Shown piece after piece: positions 63,657-64,000 of a DNA stretch of 64,000 bases. The translations under genes were made by a program, and so were the position numbers. Location: the NCBI RefSeq assembly GCF_009754945.1, contig NZ_WPIN01000007.1, positions 62,001-126,000 on the forward strand, in the 5' to 3' direction. The notes beneath the pieces are model-generated. The model was not told where the DNA came from and did not search any database. It saw only the letters and a program-made list of their open reading frames with translations. How positions within the stretch are numbered: the first letter of the stretch is position 1; each line of letters starts with the position of its first letter. The DNA comes from Spirosoma arboris. GTDB lineage: Bacteria > Bacteroidota > Bacteroidia > Cytophagales > Spirosomataceae.

Positions 63657-63777
63657 GTCTGAACCGGGATTTTCAGGATTTAAATGATTTTCTTGATTTT
63701 GTCAGTTGCCAGAATATTTATCTCTTATTAGCGAAATGATGCTAGTCAATAAAATCATAAAAATCCCGGTTCAGACA
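63656..63777. repeat. 18-bp inverted repeat upstream of ribH
   Basis: Arms 63656-63673 and 63760-63777 are perfect inverse copies, with 86 bases between them. The left arm begins at the ribH start codon (63656). The spacer contains AGGATTTAAATGATTTTC-type words typical of the short palindromic repeats seen in Cytophagales genomes. It lies between ribH and the partial TPR gene. Confidence 0.6.
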
Positions 63778-63782
63778 ACAAA

Positions 63783-63814
63783 AAAGGACAAAACCTATGT
63801 CGGCTTTGTCCTTT
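63783..63814 (-). terminator. Terminator of the TPR gene
   Basis: A 10-bp stem (63783-63792 with 63805-63814) on the minus strand, followed by a T run. It lies 25 bases after the TPR gene stop and before ribH, so it ends the TPR transcript. Confidence 0.65.
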
Positions 63815-63838
63815 GCGGTATTGATTAGTCAAGTACGC

Positions 63839-64000
63839 TTACGACTCACCGACGGTTGCCTCAAGTACGGATTTGTACTTCTTAGCACTACCAGCTTCAG
63901 TGGATTCAGCGTATTTCTCAATAATTTCGTTGTACGTCTCAATGGCCTTGTCATTCTGCTTAGCTTGCTCGTAAGCAATAGCTAGCTTCATAAGGTAGCC
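63839..64000 (-). CDS. TPR-repeat protein, C-terminal end (partial)
   Basis: The minus strand reads without a stop from the window edge to a TAA at 63839-63841. The visible 53 residues include MKLAIAYEQAKQNDKAIETYNEII, a typical tetratricopeptide unit, and end in SVLEATVGES. The start and the signal peptide, if any, lie outside the window. TPR proteins next to ribH are frequent in Bacteroidetes; the role is a protein-protein scaffold. Confidence 0.7.
   Translation of the reverse strand, partial: GYLMKLAIAYEQAKQNDKAIETYNEIIEKYAESTEAGSAKKYKSVLEATVGES

Overview
The window reads as chromosome of a Bacteroidota bacterium, most likely a Spirosoma-like member of the Cytophagales. The evidence is a SusC/SusD outer-membrane pair, a LytS/LytTR two-component system, many short lipoprotein signal peptides, a PorE-like lipoprotein of the type IX secretion class, and promoter-like elements of the Bacteroidetes type (TTG, about 20 bases, TAnnTTTG). 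Gene starts often overlap the previous stop (ATGA or GTGA). I see no rRNA, tRNA, CRISPR array, phage or insertion sequence. The genus is inferred from gene content and style, not from a marker gene.

Layout. 1-3.4 kb: partial lipoprotein, LytTR regulator, LytS-type kinase, ArsR-like regulator. 3.4-9.2 kb: SusD and SusC with a second, paralogous ArsR-like regulator just upstream. 9.2-12 kb: sparse region with an SH3-domain protein, one small unknown protein and several strong hairpins. 12-15.6 kb: tight operon of barrel protein, glycerophosphodiesterase lipoprotein, second barrel protein and metallophosphoesterase. 15.6-20.4 kb: VWA-like lipoprotein, a conserved unknown, an amidohydrolase and a membrane-anchored unknown. 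20.5-29.1 kb: a long same-strand run of four hydrolases, a CitM-type transporter and a two-gene AtuA module, the best candidate for an undescribed catabolic system. 29.1-31.8 kb: M28 peptidase and a UPF0104/LPG-synthase-like membrane protein. 31.9-42.1 kb: surface glycan region (two GT2, DUF2304, GT9, a methyltransferase-like protein, three large polytopic membrane proteins, two of them paralogues). 42.2-47.9 kb: glycine decarboxylase, PorE-like lipoprotein, cyclophilin. 48.2-56.8 kb: acyltransferase, then an AraC regulator and an RND pump operon with a DUF952 gene in the middle. 56.9-64 kb: housekeeping genes ettA, a DUF349 protein, serS, aspartokinase, ribH, and the end of a TPR protein.

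A feature that cuts across regions is the number of long, perfect or nearly perfect inverted repeats in the gaps (stems of 12-32 bp). Apart from two with simple-repeat or family-like character, their arms are unrelated in sequence. Most sit at gene ends and probably act as terminators, but one 32-bp stem lies inside the putative hydrolase operon and one 31-bp stem carries G-U type changes that fit a transcribed RNA.
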